Source of the DNA: Rattus norvegicus
Taxonomy: Eukaryota; Chordata; Mammalia; Rodentia; Muridae
Assembly (NCBI RefSeq): GCF_036323735.1
Contig: NC_086020.1
Location: forward strand, 127,090,710 to 127,154,709
DNA length: 64,000 bases
Direction: 5' to 3'
Positions within the stretch are counted from its first letter, which is position 1; each line of letters begins with the position of its first letter. Made by a program: the position numbers and the translations under genes. Of this stretch, positions 21,995 to 34,722 are shown in pieces. The notes beneath the pieces are model-generated. The model searched no databases. It was given only the letters and a program-made list of their open reading frames with translations, and was not told where the DNA came from.

Positions 21995-22305
21995 GTGTAG
22001 ATGTGTCTCTGTTTGTATGTATGTCTATGGAATATAGAGACTATAGGTCACCTTCTGTTATCATTCTTCAGGGACTGTCCACCTTGCCTTCTGGGACATT
22101 GTTTCATTGACCTAGAGCTTGAATGTGTTAGCCTGATTGGCCAGTGAGCTGCAGGAATCTGTCATTTTCTGTTTCCTAAGCAGCAGGATTACAAGTATGG
22201 TTTCTCATACCTGGATTTTTATTATATTGGTTCTGAGAACTGAAATCAGGTTCTTTTGCTTGTGTAGCAAGAGTTTTACAATCTGAAGTTTTCCAGACCC
22301 AAACA
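21995..22305 (-). mobile_element. B4-type SINE, diverged
   Basis: The plus strand reads as a B4 complement: GACCTAGAGCTTG, GGCCAGTGAGCTGCAGGAAT, AGCAGGATTACAAGTATGGT, then GGTTCTGAGAACTGAAATCA. A GT-rich stretch (21945-22005) borders its 3' end. Confidence 0.65.
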
Positions 22306-23412
22306 TGGCTTTTTAAGAATAGATAGATAGTGGCTTCTTATATAAATAATATAAGGCACACAACACTTTATAGATAGGGATTTTATCATTAGGCTAAATC
22401 TTGGGCTTATTTAAACTGTATATTCTAAGGAAAAATATTTTCAGTCCTCATGCCTTAGATTCCATATTTATAAAGTGTGGTGCTGCATCAGGCTTTCTCT
22501 GAGACTCTTTGAAGCTTGGAAATTATTGCAAACTATGTTCTTACAACATCCCATTAAAGGAATCACCATGGTACAGGCTATATGTGGGTCAAGGCTTGAT
22601 AAAACTCTTGTAACCACTCTATCTTCCTTTTACATTTTATTTGGCTGACTTTTCTCCCTTATTTTCTCCTCTCACCCTATTAAATCTCTTGTATTGGACA
22701 GGTCAGGGCATGGGTAGAATTTATTTAATAGAGTTCTTGCAAGAGAATGCCTCCTGAAAGGATCAAGTACACTACTTTGGTAAAAAAAAAACAGAGTAGA
22801 GTGATCCAGACAAATGAAAATCATGCCATATAAGAACAGGTATAAAAAGGTTCCTAAACCAACTGGTAATTTTTGGACAGGGACAAAATATCACCGAAGG
22901 AAGCTGGGGGAAAGAAAAAAGTCAGAGGAAAGCCGTGTGGCTCATCCAATAGAGTCTAACAAGAGGAAAGCTCATACGTAAATAGTCACCATCTATATTC
23001 TATTATGTCAAATGCTTAGGAGCTTGATGAAATGAAGAACTGAGGACTAGAAAATATAACTGCTACTCAGTTATACCCCAGTACATCACCACAACCAAAA
23101 CAGTGAGACATGATCACAGGAGAAGTATTTGTAGGGATGAAAATTTTGCCTAGGATGAGAGGGAAGTTAAAACAATCAGAATGCATAAAGTGATCAAAGA
23201 ACAAATATTATTTTTTGAGAAAGTAATGCACATTATGAATTTCCAGGTTTTAAAAATATGACTTTGGGAAGTAATAAGTTGTGTTCTAGATGGTGGTCTC
23301 TTGAATATGACTATGAGGTTCCAAAAAAAGTCAAAAGGAAGATGAATTGAACCAATTATATAAAGAAGAACATTTTATTCTTTTGTTATTATTCTCTTTA
23401 TTATGTTTAACT
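22306..23412. other. Unassigned non-coding stretch
   Basis: No recognisable gene or repeat. Confidence 0.45.
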
Positions 23413-23414
23413 CT

Positions 23415-23418
<4 letters not shown>

Positions 23419-23474
<56 letters not shown>
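23419..23474. repeat. (GT)n microsatellite
   Basis: GT run interrupted once by a TTTGT unit. The Cys/Val frames here are artefacts. Confidence 0.95.
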
Positions 23475-23699
23475 TTTGGTCAGAGGATGATTTCAGGCAC
23501 CTTTCCCAACCACTCTTCATCTTGCTTTCTTTCTATTATTCTATGTGCATTTTTTCTATGGCAGGGAGAGAACTTGCTTTATTTACTATTTCTGTTAGAA
23601 TAAAGGGAAACATGGAATAAATTATGGCATGAATACAATTTTCTGGAGCAGGTAGAAATAGGTTTGGAAAAAATGAGGCAACATGAACTTAAATGTGAA

Positions 23700-23958
23700 A
23701 ACGCTTATGTATATAAACATATATAACATATGAACATATATGTTAATATGTGTGTATGCCAATGTGTACATGGTGTACTTGTATAGTCACATGTGTATCT
23801 GTTATGAATTGTTTCATCTGTGTCTTTATGGATGTGTGTGTATGTGTGCAGGAGGCAAGCATATGCATTTGTGTGTGTTTATGTGTTCATGTTTGTGTAT
23901 GATGTATATTTGTGAATGTATGTATTTGTATTTGTGAATGCCTGTACTTGTGTGTGCA

Positions 23959-23996
<38 letters not shown>

Positions 23997-24010
23997 TGCA
24001 TATGTGTATA
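23700..24010. repeat. GT/TATG-rich low-complexity region
   Basis: Irregular TGTGTATG-type sequence containing a clean (TG)n at 23962-23994. Confidence 0.85.
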
Positions 24011-25339
24011 TTTGTGTGGATGTGCAGGCATTTTTCTGAGCTTATGTCAATGTGTGTAGATGACTCACAAGAGAAGTGAGGTTTATGCATTCACTGAATT
24101 TTGATTTGTTTGAAGAACTATCTACTCTCTTGCCTTATACCTAAAAGTATTTCCCAATAGTCACACAAAAATACAATAAATATACAAATTGCATTGACCT
24201 TGAACTTTACTCTCCACACACTTATTTAAAATTAATATACTTGAATAGAATAACCCACATCTCTGTGGCACCGGTGGCTTTGCGCGATGTATAATGCATA
24301 TTGATGAACCAGGGGAAGTAGTTGTTCCCTGCCCCACTCACTCTGTTTCTGTCCTCTTGATGGTGTTCTCCCTGTCAAAACCTTCTCAGATAATGAAAGC
24401 CAACACAAGACATACAGTCATTTCTTCCTCCTCTCAATCCTCTGCCCTGTCATTGCTGAGCCACAGAACCATCCATTAGTGTTAATTTTAATAAGTCACT
24501 TTCTTTGGGTTAGAAGTGACAACATTTAAATTAGTGAGGAGCCGTGCCAGCTTTTCAAAGGGGGCAACAACATGTTATCCTCTCATAATTAGTTTTAATT
24601 AGCAAGGTTGTTGCTAATTTTAGGAGAATACAGCAGGGCACTTACTCTTTCCCAATTTTGGTAATGTCCGGTTGATGATGGAACAGTATGTTTTGTCAGA
24701 ATGATCCTAGATAAGGTCAAAATGTCAACAAGGCAGGAGGCCATCTCAGTTCCTCCTGTCCTTGGGGCTGATTTCCTCTCATTATAGCTCAGCTTGTATA
24801 TGTGCCCCTTTTGTGTGACTCCATGAATACATAGCAAGAGGACTTCAGGAAGCGATTTCAAATCCATTCCCCCTCTAATTATGGAAGAAGTAAAGTTTGA
24901 TACTGAGTCTGGGCACCAGTTACAGGGGGAAAGATCCAGAAGTCTTGTTTAATGAAGAAAAATCTGTCCATTAACTAGAAACTCAATAAGAGGATTATTC
25001 ATATCCAGGCTGTTGTTGTGCTTTCTGTAAATGTGAGGATGGATCGCAGGAGTGTTCAGAGTGGTTTTGTTCTGTGCAGCCTGTTAGTGCCCCTACCTCC
25101 TTCAGACCACCCATGTGGTTGCACTAACCAAGCTATCCCCAGTAAACTTTACCCATCTCTGTCCTTATATCACATGTTGCTTACATTAGGCATGGAGACT
25201 TTTGCAATAAATGATCAGCTTGAACTGTTGTCATGGTCTGTGTCAACTACAATCTCACCCCTTTCTAATGATGAATACAATCAATCGTGGTAGGCTATAA
25301 GGTCAAATAAATAGAGTGAGCCCATAGAAGTGCAACACA
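24011..25339. other. Unassigned non-coding stretch with homeodomain-type AT motifs
   Basis: Apparently unique sequence. A CATAATTAGTTTTAATTAGC cluster at 24585-24604 overlaps a 9-bp inverted repeat (AATTAGCAA/TTGCTAATT, arms 24597-24605 and 24611-24619). I see no coding frame of note. Confidence 0.4.
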
Positions 25340-25768
25340 AATGTCTTGTTTTTCCATACATCAAGGACAGAGGGCGTTTACCACAACCCAGTCCTCATAG
25401 GACCATCTCACAGCACCAGTCACAATGGGTGACTCTCAGCTGTACATGACTGCTAAGTGCTTGGACCCAAATGGTACCTCTGAGGCCTGGGGGTATCATG
25501 GAAGAGAGAATGAAGGACCATGGGAAAGATAAGGAAAAGTGTGGTTGTTGCTTCCGATACCAGGTGGTCACTGCAATCTCGAATATGTAACTGCCTGCAT
25601 GGGGCTTGAGAGGGGGACAACAATAGGTGTGGGACTACTTGGGAGAAGTGGGTTGGCGGGAGCTGTGGGATGAGAGAGGGTAGTGAGTGTTTGATTACTG
25701 CATTGCAGACTAAAACTATATTATCAAAAAATTTTAAATTAGAAAATATTTTAAAGAGTATATATTTA
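25340..25768 (+). mobile_element. Probable old L1 3' UTR fragment
   Basis: The wording GTACATGACTGCTAAGTGCT, GAGAATGAAGGACCATGGGA, then GGGAGCTGTGGGATGAGAGA and an A-rich end near 25750 resembles the long 3' UTR of an old rodent L1 subfamily. The assignment is moderate. Confidence 0.5.
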
Positions 25769-26367
25769 GACAAAACTCCTTTCTATTATATACTATTTTC
25801 TGAAGTAGCACATAAAAGGTCTTGATGTAATATGCATCTGGAAGACTTAAAGGTATTTGCTCTGTTTTATTTTTTAAAAAACACTGAATCCTAGATTTGG
25901 CTTATAGTTTATCATTGTGGGAAACTATAGTGGTGTCTCATTCCAAGAAAGACAACTTCAGAAGTGCTAGGGACTGCCTGTCCCATTGTCCTAGGAAAAA
26001 ATGGAAGTCAGTGTGAGCCAAAATTATGGAATGGTATGACAAAGGGTGCATTTCCTATTGATTTTCAATGATCCCCTTTCTGCTTGGATATAATTGTTAT
26101 CACCAAGGTGAGTTTTGAAAATGAGTAAAACAGCTTGTGTATGTTAAGATTTACCTGGAAGAGTGATATTCCTCCCCTCTGTGTCATGGAGATGTCCACA
26201 TTAGACGACATTTTTGTCTGTGGGATTATTTCCTAGCAAGAACAGCACTGGGAAGGTTCTGCTGTAGCTTTTCATGACTCTGTGCACTTAGGAGAATAAG
26301 TGAACACAAGAAAGGTGATTGGAACATGTTGGAAAAGAAAGCCTAGACAGAAAGTCAGGACACTGCA

Positions 26368-26513
26368 CATGACCTCACTCTGACAGTGTCACGAGAGCCA
26401 TTACCATTGCTCAACTCCTTGCACATGGCTTCACTCTCACAGTGTCATGAGAGCTTTTACAGTTGCTCAACTCCTTGCATATGACCTCACTCTCACAGTA
26501 TCATTCACAGCCT
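26368..26513. repeat. 56-bp minisatellite, about 2.6 units
   Basis: Units are 26368-26423 and 26424-26479, each exactly 56 bp, with a partial third from 26480. Shared anchors are CTTCACTCTCACAGTGTCAT-type segments and TTGCTCAACTCCTTGCA. The first two differ at about eight positions. Confidence 0.9.
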
Positions 26514-26730
26514 TTCCTGAGGACACTAACTGGCTCAAGGTTCATTAAAACATGTTTTCTGTTGTTTGAGGCTTGTTTGTGGTTATTTTGCTTTCTAGAC
26601 CTCAACAGTTGAAATAGCAAATGCACAGTTATAAATAATGTTGTCAACTCCTTTCCCTTTATCACTGCTAATAATTTTACCCATGGTAAGAAGCCACATC
26701 TTGTTAACCTTAATTAAATAAGGCTAATGT

Positions 26731-26858
26731 TCTTTCTTCCTTTCTTTCTTCCTTTCTTTCTTCCTTCCTTTCTTTCTTCCTTTCTTTCTTCCTTTCTTTC
26801 TTTCATTCTTTCTTTATTCATTCATTCATTCATTCATTCATTCATTCATTCATTCATT
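26731..26858. repeat. (TTTC/TTCC)n followed by (ATTC)n
   Basis: An irregular TTTC/TTCC array (26731-26815) passes into about ten ATTC units (26816-26858). Confidence 0.96.
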
Positions 26859-28090
26859 TGTTTTCACTAAACATGTCCAGAGCTTTGTCCGGAAAAACTC
26901 ATGGAACTCAGAAAGTGAACTGTATCTACTAAAATGAATATTCACATAGAGTTCCCTTAGAGCCATGCAACTCCTGAAACACCTTGGTTAAAATCTGTAA
27001 AATGGTTTAAAAATGCACCCTAGTAAGATACACTGCAAACTGATATAAAGTTGACCAAAAGCAAGCAACAAGGTAGTAAGGACCAGAAACAATGGAATAC
27101 TGTCCGTCCACAGAGTTAGAAATGAACTGAACTTGTGGGATGGTGATATACCAGGATCACCCCTGTAGAGAGATATTTGTAAAGTATCACTACAAATGTG
27201 TGTCTCTACCAACTAGCAACACTGAGGGATCCTTAAGAGAATGAGAGCTTTGGTCACTGTATCTTTGACTATAAATAACACACATTATTTGAGCCCAGAG
27301 TTAGATTTTACGGTGGATACTAATGTTGACAGAAATTGTGGAAGGGACATTTTGTTCTAGGTTTCTCCTGTGAGGTGTGAGGAATGATTTATACTTTGTT
27401 CCAGTTTTCTCCTTAACTTTTTATTTGCCAATTATTACTCATTAAGTTGAATTAATATTTTGTTATCATGCAGCCAGCCACAGATGTTATGTCTGACAAG
27501 GAATTGCAGTATTGGGACAGACAAACAATGAAATGAATGAAGATCTATTTTCTTTACACACTATATCCTGCCAAGCTCCTGAGAGATGGAGATGGCTCAG
27601 TGGTTTGGTCTGGCCTTGAGATAAAATTATAGAATTAAGACCTCAAATATTAAAATATATGTGAATTTGAATCAGACTGTGCATAGAGCTGGGCAATAAA
27701 TCACATCTTCCACTTTCTTCTCTGATTTTAAGAAGCAGCCATGGGAAACTGGAGGCATAAAGATTGGGCTTGGATGGAATTTTAAGGAGTGGTCTAGTTC
27801 CCATTCCTGTCATGAGAACATTTTTGGCTAACATCTTCCTCACTGAGGAGCTTCTCTCCATTCTGAACATGCCCTGCTGTGAAGAGGAATTCTAGCATCC
27901 CCTGTAATTCCATTATGAGCTATTGATGCAACTTGTTTCCTTTCCTGCGATTTTTTTTCCATTGCAGCACTTATGAATTCCAATGTAGGGCCAGTTTTTT
28001 GTTTTTTGTTTTTTGTTTTTTTTTTTGTTTTTTTGTTTTTTTTTATTTTGTTAAGGTTTTAGCAGAATGCATTAGATGGGGTGGAATATA
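26859..28090. other. Unassigned non-coding stretch
   Basis: No gene recognised. A T/G-rich homopolymer-like patch lies at 27996-28050. Confidence 0.45.
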
Positions 28091-28099
28091 TATTTAGTG

Positions 28100-29900
28100 G
28101 TTAAAAAAAGGTTGTTTTTTGGTTTTTGTTTTTGGTTTTTTTGTTCCAGACCAAGTTAATTCTAATAAGGGAACAGCATATCACCAATGCCTTTGAGTTA
28201 AAGTTCACTTTCTCAAGAATGTTCTTGCATATCAGGGCTACACCAAAGGTTTTCATTACCTCTTTGGTTTTGTTTATTTCAACATATTTCCCTACACGTG
28301 ATTTCCTCATGTGTAAACTAAACAGATTTAAATGCATGCCTTTTAAAAAGTCTGCCCATCTCCCTTTAATGTAGGTGCCTTCAGTGCAAAGGGCCTATTT
28401 GAAGGGTGGTTCAAAGACAGTTTTCTCTCATTAATGCTCTTAAAATTTTACTTTTGATCAGAGTTGGCAAAGTAAGTATAGATCAAATAGAAACCAAATC
28501 TCTCCCTTTTGAGACCATTCAAGGTTCTGCACTCTCTTGGCTCTCCTGATAGCTCACTGTTCTCATTTTCAGCACAGTAGGGATTAGTCCTATGCTGAGG
28601 AAGGTTTCATGACCCTGGGAATACTAACATGAGTCAGGCAGAGAAAAGAACTGTTATTTGCTTGGTTGTATAATTTAAGCCATTTAACCACGTAAGTGTG
28701 GCAATGGGTTGTAACTGCAAAGCAAATAAGTCACCCTTGTTAAAAAAAAAAAAAGAGCCTTTTTTTAAAGTTGTGAGATTCGCTATCAATTCATATGCAA
28801 TCCTAGATCAGAAATGGAGGGTTTCCAGATGCGCCAGTGCATGAGAATGGAGGTAATTGTTTGTGGTTTTCATGAGAAGATTGCCAGTTTGCAGCATTTA
28901 AATTACATACAAACTGGTTTTCACATCTCTAATTGTAGCTCTGCTGTTTTCTGGAAGGGTTGAATTGACATTGACAACCACAGACTTAGAAGAAATACAA
29001 AGACATGAAACTAGCACTACATTTGCCCCCAAAATGATTCAGTGAATAGTGCCGCAGTGTTTTATTTATTCCTTGGTACACCAAATTTCCCTTTTCCTCT
29101 AAGGAGCAATGCTGACTTCAGTAAGTTAATGAGAAATAGTTACTTCAGGGAGTTTGAGTAAATACAACACATGGCTTTTGTGAATTATTGTGTGCCTGCT
29201 TATTTATTTATTTATTTTAGGAGTACTTGAATTTAATATAATCTCGTCTGTTTATTTTCGTCGAAATAAGAATGTGCATTTACCTTCAGTGTTTAATTGA
29301 CCAGACCAGCACTCATACAGATCTCTCCGTAATAATAGCATTTGGGGACTTGGGAAGATAAATACAGAGTCCTATAATAATATTCTATGTATTACTTTTT
29401 GCTTCAATCCCCGACTTTTCTGTAACATAAGGCCACTAACCTCTTAGGCCAGAAGAATGAAAAACTTGCTTTTAGAGGAACAAAACAAAGAGGTAATTCT
29501 GATTTTTGAGTTTGTGGAGCCAACGGAATGTGGCCTGTTAATTTTGGCATACAAACAACCGCCTCAGAAAAGATTACCAAATCCCTCCCATTCAGTATTT
29601 GTTTCCTGTGAAAAAACACTTAATTCTTAAAGTATCATACTGAGTTAAAATATAGTTGTGAAAATAAACAATGGCTTAGCAAGAGTGAATTTGAGCATAG
29701 AAAAGGCCACGTTAAAAGCAGAAAACAAATGAAAAAAAAATTTAAGAAAACCCCTAGCATTTGGGCAAGTTTACAAAAGAAACTGCCTACGTTTTGCTTG
29801 GCATAGCATTTTGAAAGCTCCCACAGCGAGAATAATTAGCAGAAGCCATTTATGTGTATATTTCTAGAAAAGCTGGGCCCCTTGCATGCTTGCAGAGTAC
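28100..29900. other. Repeat-poor stretch, possible conserved non-coding DNA
   Basis: I can find no SINE, LINE or microsatellite longer than about 20 bp in this 1.8 kb, which is unusual next to the rest of the window. There is no convincing open frame. Conservation cannot be judged from one sequence. Confidence 0.35.
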
Positions 29901-30284
29901 TCGGCTTGAAGAAGAGTCATTTTGCTGCAGAAACAAGTTCTACATAATGTTCAGAGGCTCTGAAGGAGGTAGTGATATGGGAGAAAGCAAGCTAACGAGG
30001 TACTCTCTAGAGTTTGTCACCCACTCACTGGTTTCTGTTGCTTTGTGCCTCACCTACAAGCTTTGTTCCTGAGACTCAGACCATTGGAAAGGTAGGACTG
30101 GAAAGTTAAACTCTAAGATGGTCAGCTTCAGCTCCATACAAGAGGAACCTGCCTTCTGCATGGAAACATTTGAAGCCGAACTGAGTTGTTCAGGGCAGTG
30201 TGCCTGCAGCAGTATAGGCAGAAACAGGATGGATGGTGAACTGGCAGGAGGCTTTTTATCTCAGAATGGCTTACAATTAGGATG

Positions 30285-30610
30285 CTAGTTGCTGCGCCCA
30301 GCGATTGAGTTACCTGTTGATTCTAAACTAAGTTTGTGTGCTGTTTTCCTTCACGTGGTGACTCAACTGAATTCCAGAGAAAGGTGTGGTGGCTGGACAT
30401 CCCAGCCAGCCACTGGAATTTGCATGCGTGGGCCTGGCGCAGCAGAGACCCGCCATGGGAACTTAGTGAGTCCGGTGGAGAGATTTTGGAGCTCTGGGTC
30501 AGAGTCTCTAGGAGATGACAACAGGCCTGGCCCATTGGTGCCTTGAGGCAATAGCGTGGGTGCCTGGAGGCCGTGGAGGTAGCTAGATCACCGGGGCCAG
30601 AGATTTTCTG
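30285..30610. other. Locally GC-richer segment with several CpGs
   Basis: This ~320-bp segment is clearly more GC-rich than its AT-rich flanks. It carries CpGs at sites such as GCGCCCAGCGATT, GGCGCAGC, CCCGCC, GTCCGG and ACCGGGGCC. Overlapping frames of 60-85 codons on both strands follow from the composition. It could be a fragment of an LTR or L1 promoter, but I do not recognise it. Confidence 0.4.
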
Positions 30611-30979
30611 GGGTAGTAATGTGTGTTGGTATTCTTTTCATTATTATTTCATGCAATATAATAATCTCGCAGAAACACTGTTTGGTGACAAAGAAGTTTC
30701 CTCATGGTGGTTGTGTTAATTTTCATTAGAACTTAATGAAAACATAAAACTTTGATGTTGGGGATTAAAATCTTTCGTAGATTCTGTGTTCAGAACGTAT
30801 CAGGGATACTTTTATTCAGGTCCATAGTATTTTCAGCCTCAAGTGCAAGATGAAGAAATTGGTTAAATTGTGTTGTACCAGAATATTATGTTATGTAGAA
30901 AGTTTTAGTTACTTTAACAGCATGTAACATGCCAAAACTATATAGACTTATAGATATTGCTCTCTCCGTTACCTTGGGC

Positions 30980-31690
30980 AGACACCTGCCAAACCACATG
31001 TCATGCCTGCTGGAAGATCAGGTAGGCTGTCGCCTGCCTCTGGACCTCCTCCACCCTCTCCTCACACTTGGTATCCCCCAACACTATACCCTTTCCATCC
31101 TCATTTCCTTGAACTCATTTCTCCAACTCCTTGGGAGACTCCCTGCTGGATGAGAGGCCAAGTAGGTCAGTAGGTCATCAGAACTCCAGGTTGTCTACCT
31201 GCCCACAGACCTCCTTCACCCTCTTAGTGCCCACCTCCCACTATCACTAATGCCCTCTTCCATCTTCATCACTATGTCCAAGCTCAAAACTCAAGCAAGA
31301 CCTCCTGCTTGACAGGAGACCACACTTGCCACCACATAGCCAGCTCCAAACTCAGGTGGAGACCCCCCTGCTCAATAATAGGCCACACAGATCAGAAGAC
31401 CAAAGAGGAAACAAAAACCAAGGAACAAAACACCCATTCAACAAAGTCAAACTCATAAACTAGCACCTAGGTCAATATTTCCTCAAACCCAGATGCCTAG
31501 ATACCAGTGGAAGAATACAATCAACAACAGTCATGTCAATATGGCACCACCAAAGCCCAGATACCCTATAATAGCATGGACTAAATATTCCAACACAGCT
31601 AAAGCATAAGAAAAAGACTTTAACACCAACTTTATGAGGATGATAGAGTTCCTTACAAAGAAGTGAGTAAATCATTTAAAGAAATTGAGG

Positions 31691-31741
<51 letters not shown>

Positions 31742-33477
31742 AAGAAAAGAAAAAAAGGGAGGAAATAAATAAATACCTTAGAGAAAGCCAAGAAAGCTAA
31801 GAAAAAGCAAGCAAACAGTTGAAGGAAACAAGTAAAACTGTTCAAGACCTGAAAATGTAGAAGCCATAAAGAAACCACAAACTGAAGGAATCCTGAAAAT
31901 GCAAAATCTAGGTAGGTAAGCAAACAGGGACTACAGAGGTAGGTATAAACAACTGAGTGTGCAGGATATGGAAGGGAGAATCATAGATGTTGAAGAGACA
32001 TTAGCAGAAATAAATACAGTTAAAGAAAATGCTAAATCTAAAAACATTCTGTCACAAATATCCAGAAAATCTGGCACACATACTAAGGAAGGAAATGAAG
32101 AGATTTAGGGAGTGATGACTGCAGGGTAAGATCCTACTCACCTAAGTGTTTGTCTGTGCTTACAAAGGTAGGCAAATTTCTGAATTCAATGTCAACCTGG
32201 CATAGGTTTTGACTTTGAATTGTTTCTCTCCCTGCTCTCATACACCCCTTCCTTAGGACCCCTAAATAAGCCTAGGCCAGTCCTTGGCAAGAAACACACT
32301 TCAACATCAAAGATAGACATTAATTCAGAATAAATGTTTGGAAAAACATATTCCAGGCAAATGGACCTAAAAAGTAAGCTGATGTAGCTATTCTAATATA
32401 TAATAAAATAGAATTCAAAACAAAGTTAACCAAAAGGATAGAGAAGGACATTTTGATATTCTTCAAAGGAAAATTCCACCACTCTTCAATTCTTTACATC
32501 TATTCCCCAAATTCACAGGCACCTATGGTTGTAAAAGAAAGACTTCTAAGTTTAAATTACACTTAGAACCTCATACAGTAATAGTGGGACTCTTCAAATA
32601 ATAGATCATCCAGACAAAAACTAAGCAGAGAAATTATGGAACTAATAGATGTTATGAATGAAATAGACCTAAAAGATATCTCCAGAATATTTGCCCAAAC
32701 TAAAAGAAAAATATACCTTCTTCTAAACATAGAATATTCTCCCAAACTGATCACACACTCAGTCAAAAGGAGATCTCAACAGATACATGAAAATTGAAAT
32801 AAACCCCTGCATATTACCAGAACACCACATATTAAAACTGGTGTTCAACAACAACGGAAACAACAGAAAGCCTACAAACTCACTGAAACTGAACAACTCC
32901 CTACAAATGACTACTGGGTCAAGGCAGACATAAATAAAGAAAATAAAGGCTTCCTAGAACTTAATGAAAATGAATCCTTAACACAACCACAAAAGAGGAG
33001 TAGATAGCAGGAAATAATCAAACACAGGGCTGCAATCAATAAAGTAGAAACAAAGAGAACAATATTTGTACTGAATGAATAAAAGAAAGAGTTGGTTCTT
33101 TGAGAAAATCAAGAAGTTAGACAAACCCTTATCAAAACAAAGTAAAAGACATAGAGGGAGTATATAACTAACAAGCTCAGAAATGAAAAGTTAGACCTAA
33201 CAGACACCAAGGAAATACAAAGAAACTTTAGGTCATACATTCAAAACCTCTGCTTCACAAAACTGGAAGAGCTAAAAGAAATGGGCACTGCTTACCAAAG
33301 TTAAATCAAGATCAGATGAACAAATTGAATAGAATAGATTTTTCTGGCAGATTAGTAGTGGTTGTGGATGGGAACAGGAATGATCAGGTGTGGAAGTGAT
33401 ATAGAAAATATAGGAAGAAACAACTGGAATTAGGGGAGGCATGTCTGAGGGCAAGTTAGAAACCTAGGCCAACTGCA
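30980..33477 (+). mobile_element. Old L1 (Lx-type), first copy: 5' UTR to internal-deleted 3' UTR
   Basis: The order of parts is as follows. A 5' UTR with at least two imperfect tandem units of about 164 bp (GGCTGTCGCCTGCC at 31025, GGTTGTCTACCTGCC at 31189). A decayed ORF1 region (about 31560-32100) split by a (GA)n expansion. Decayed ORF2 endonuclease and inter-domain sequence (about 32290-33330). Then a direct jump into L1 3' UTR-like sequence (33333-33477) without the reverse transcriptase region. No long frame survives. A possible B1/B4 remnant sits near 32110-32210. Confidence 0.75.
31693..31738. repeat. (GA)n microsatellite inside old L1 ORF1
   Basis: About 23 uninterrupted GA units lie within the decayed ORF1 coiled-coil region. 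Confidence 0.95.
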
Positions 33478-34722
33478 CTCAAGAGGAGTAGACTGAATGA
33501 TATAATAATCAATCAGAGGGCTGATATCAATAAAAGAGAAACAAAGAAAACAAAGATTCAATGAAGCAGAGAGTTTGTTTCTTGAGGAAAGTTAAGATGG
33601 ACAAACTCTTATCAAATATATAGAGAGACTATCCAAATTAACAAAATAAGAAATGAAAAGGGGGCATAACGACCAACACAAAGAAAACCCAAAGAATCAT
33701 GAGGTCATACTTTAAAAATCTGTACTCCACAAAATTGGAAAAATCTGAAAGAAATGGAAAATTTTCTCAGTCAATACTACTTACCAAAGCTAAATCAAAT
33801 CAGATAAACAACTTAAATAGACTTACAACCCCAAAGATAATAGAAACAGCCATTAAAATTATCCCAATACCCCAAAGCGAGGGTTTCAGTACAGAATTCG
33901 ACCAGACTTTCAAAGAAGAGCTAACACCAGTACTCATCAAATTATTTCACAAAATAAAAACAGGCAGAACATTAAAAAAATAATTTTATGAGGCTACAGT
34001 TATCCTGATACTCAAACCACACAAAGATTCAAAAAAGAAAGAATTGCAGACCAATTTCCTTTATGAACACAGATGCAAACATATTCAATAAAATACTCAC
34101 AAACCAAATTCAAGAACACATCAATAAGATTATCCACTATGATCTTATTGATCCCAGAGATGCAAGGATAGCTCAACATAGATTCTGTCAATGTAATTTA
34201 TCACATAAACAAACTTAAAGAAAGAGAAAACCATAGGATTATCTTATTAGATGCTGACAAAGCCTTTGACAAAATCCAACACTACTTCATGATAATAATT
34301 TTGGCGAGAGAGGAATACAAAGGACATATTTAAACTTAATAAAGGTAATTTATAGTAAGCCTACAGATAACATAAAATCAAATGGAGGGAAACACAAAGA
34401 AATGCCACCAAAACCAATAACAAGGCAAGGCTGTCCAGTCTCTTCACATCTATTCAAAAAGGTACATGAAGTTATAATTAGAGCAATAAGATAACTAAAG
34501 GAGATCAAGCTGACACAGATCAGAAGGGAAAAAGTCAAAGTACTGTTATTTGCAGATGATAAGATAGACTACATAAGCAAACCTAAAAATTCTACCAAGG
34601 AACTCCTAAAACTGATGGACATTTTTAGTGAAGTGGTTGGATACAAGATTAACAGCAACAACAAATCAGTAGTCGTACTATACACAAATGACAACTGAGC
34701 TGAGAAAAATAACAATAACCAC

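Noticed and set aside
27575..27600. GAGATGGCTCAGTGGTT-like string resembling a SINE 5' head
   Set aside because: Only about 20 bases match and the following body does not. Treated as chance or too short to call.
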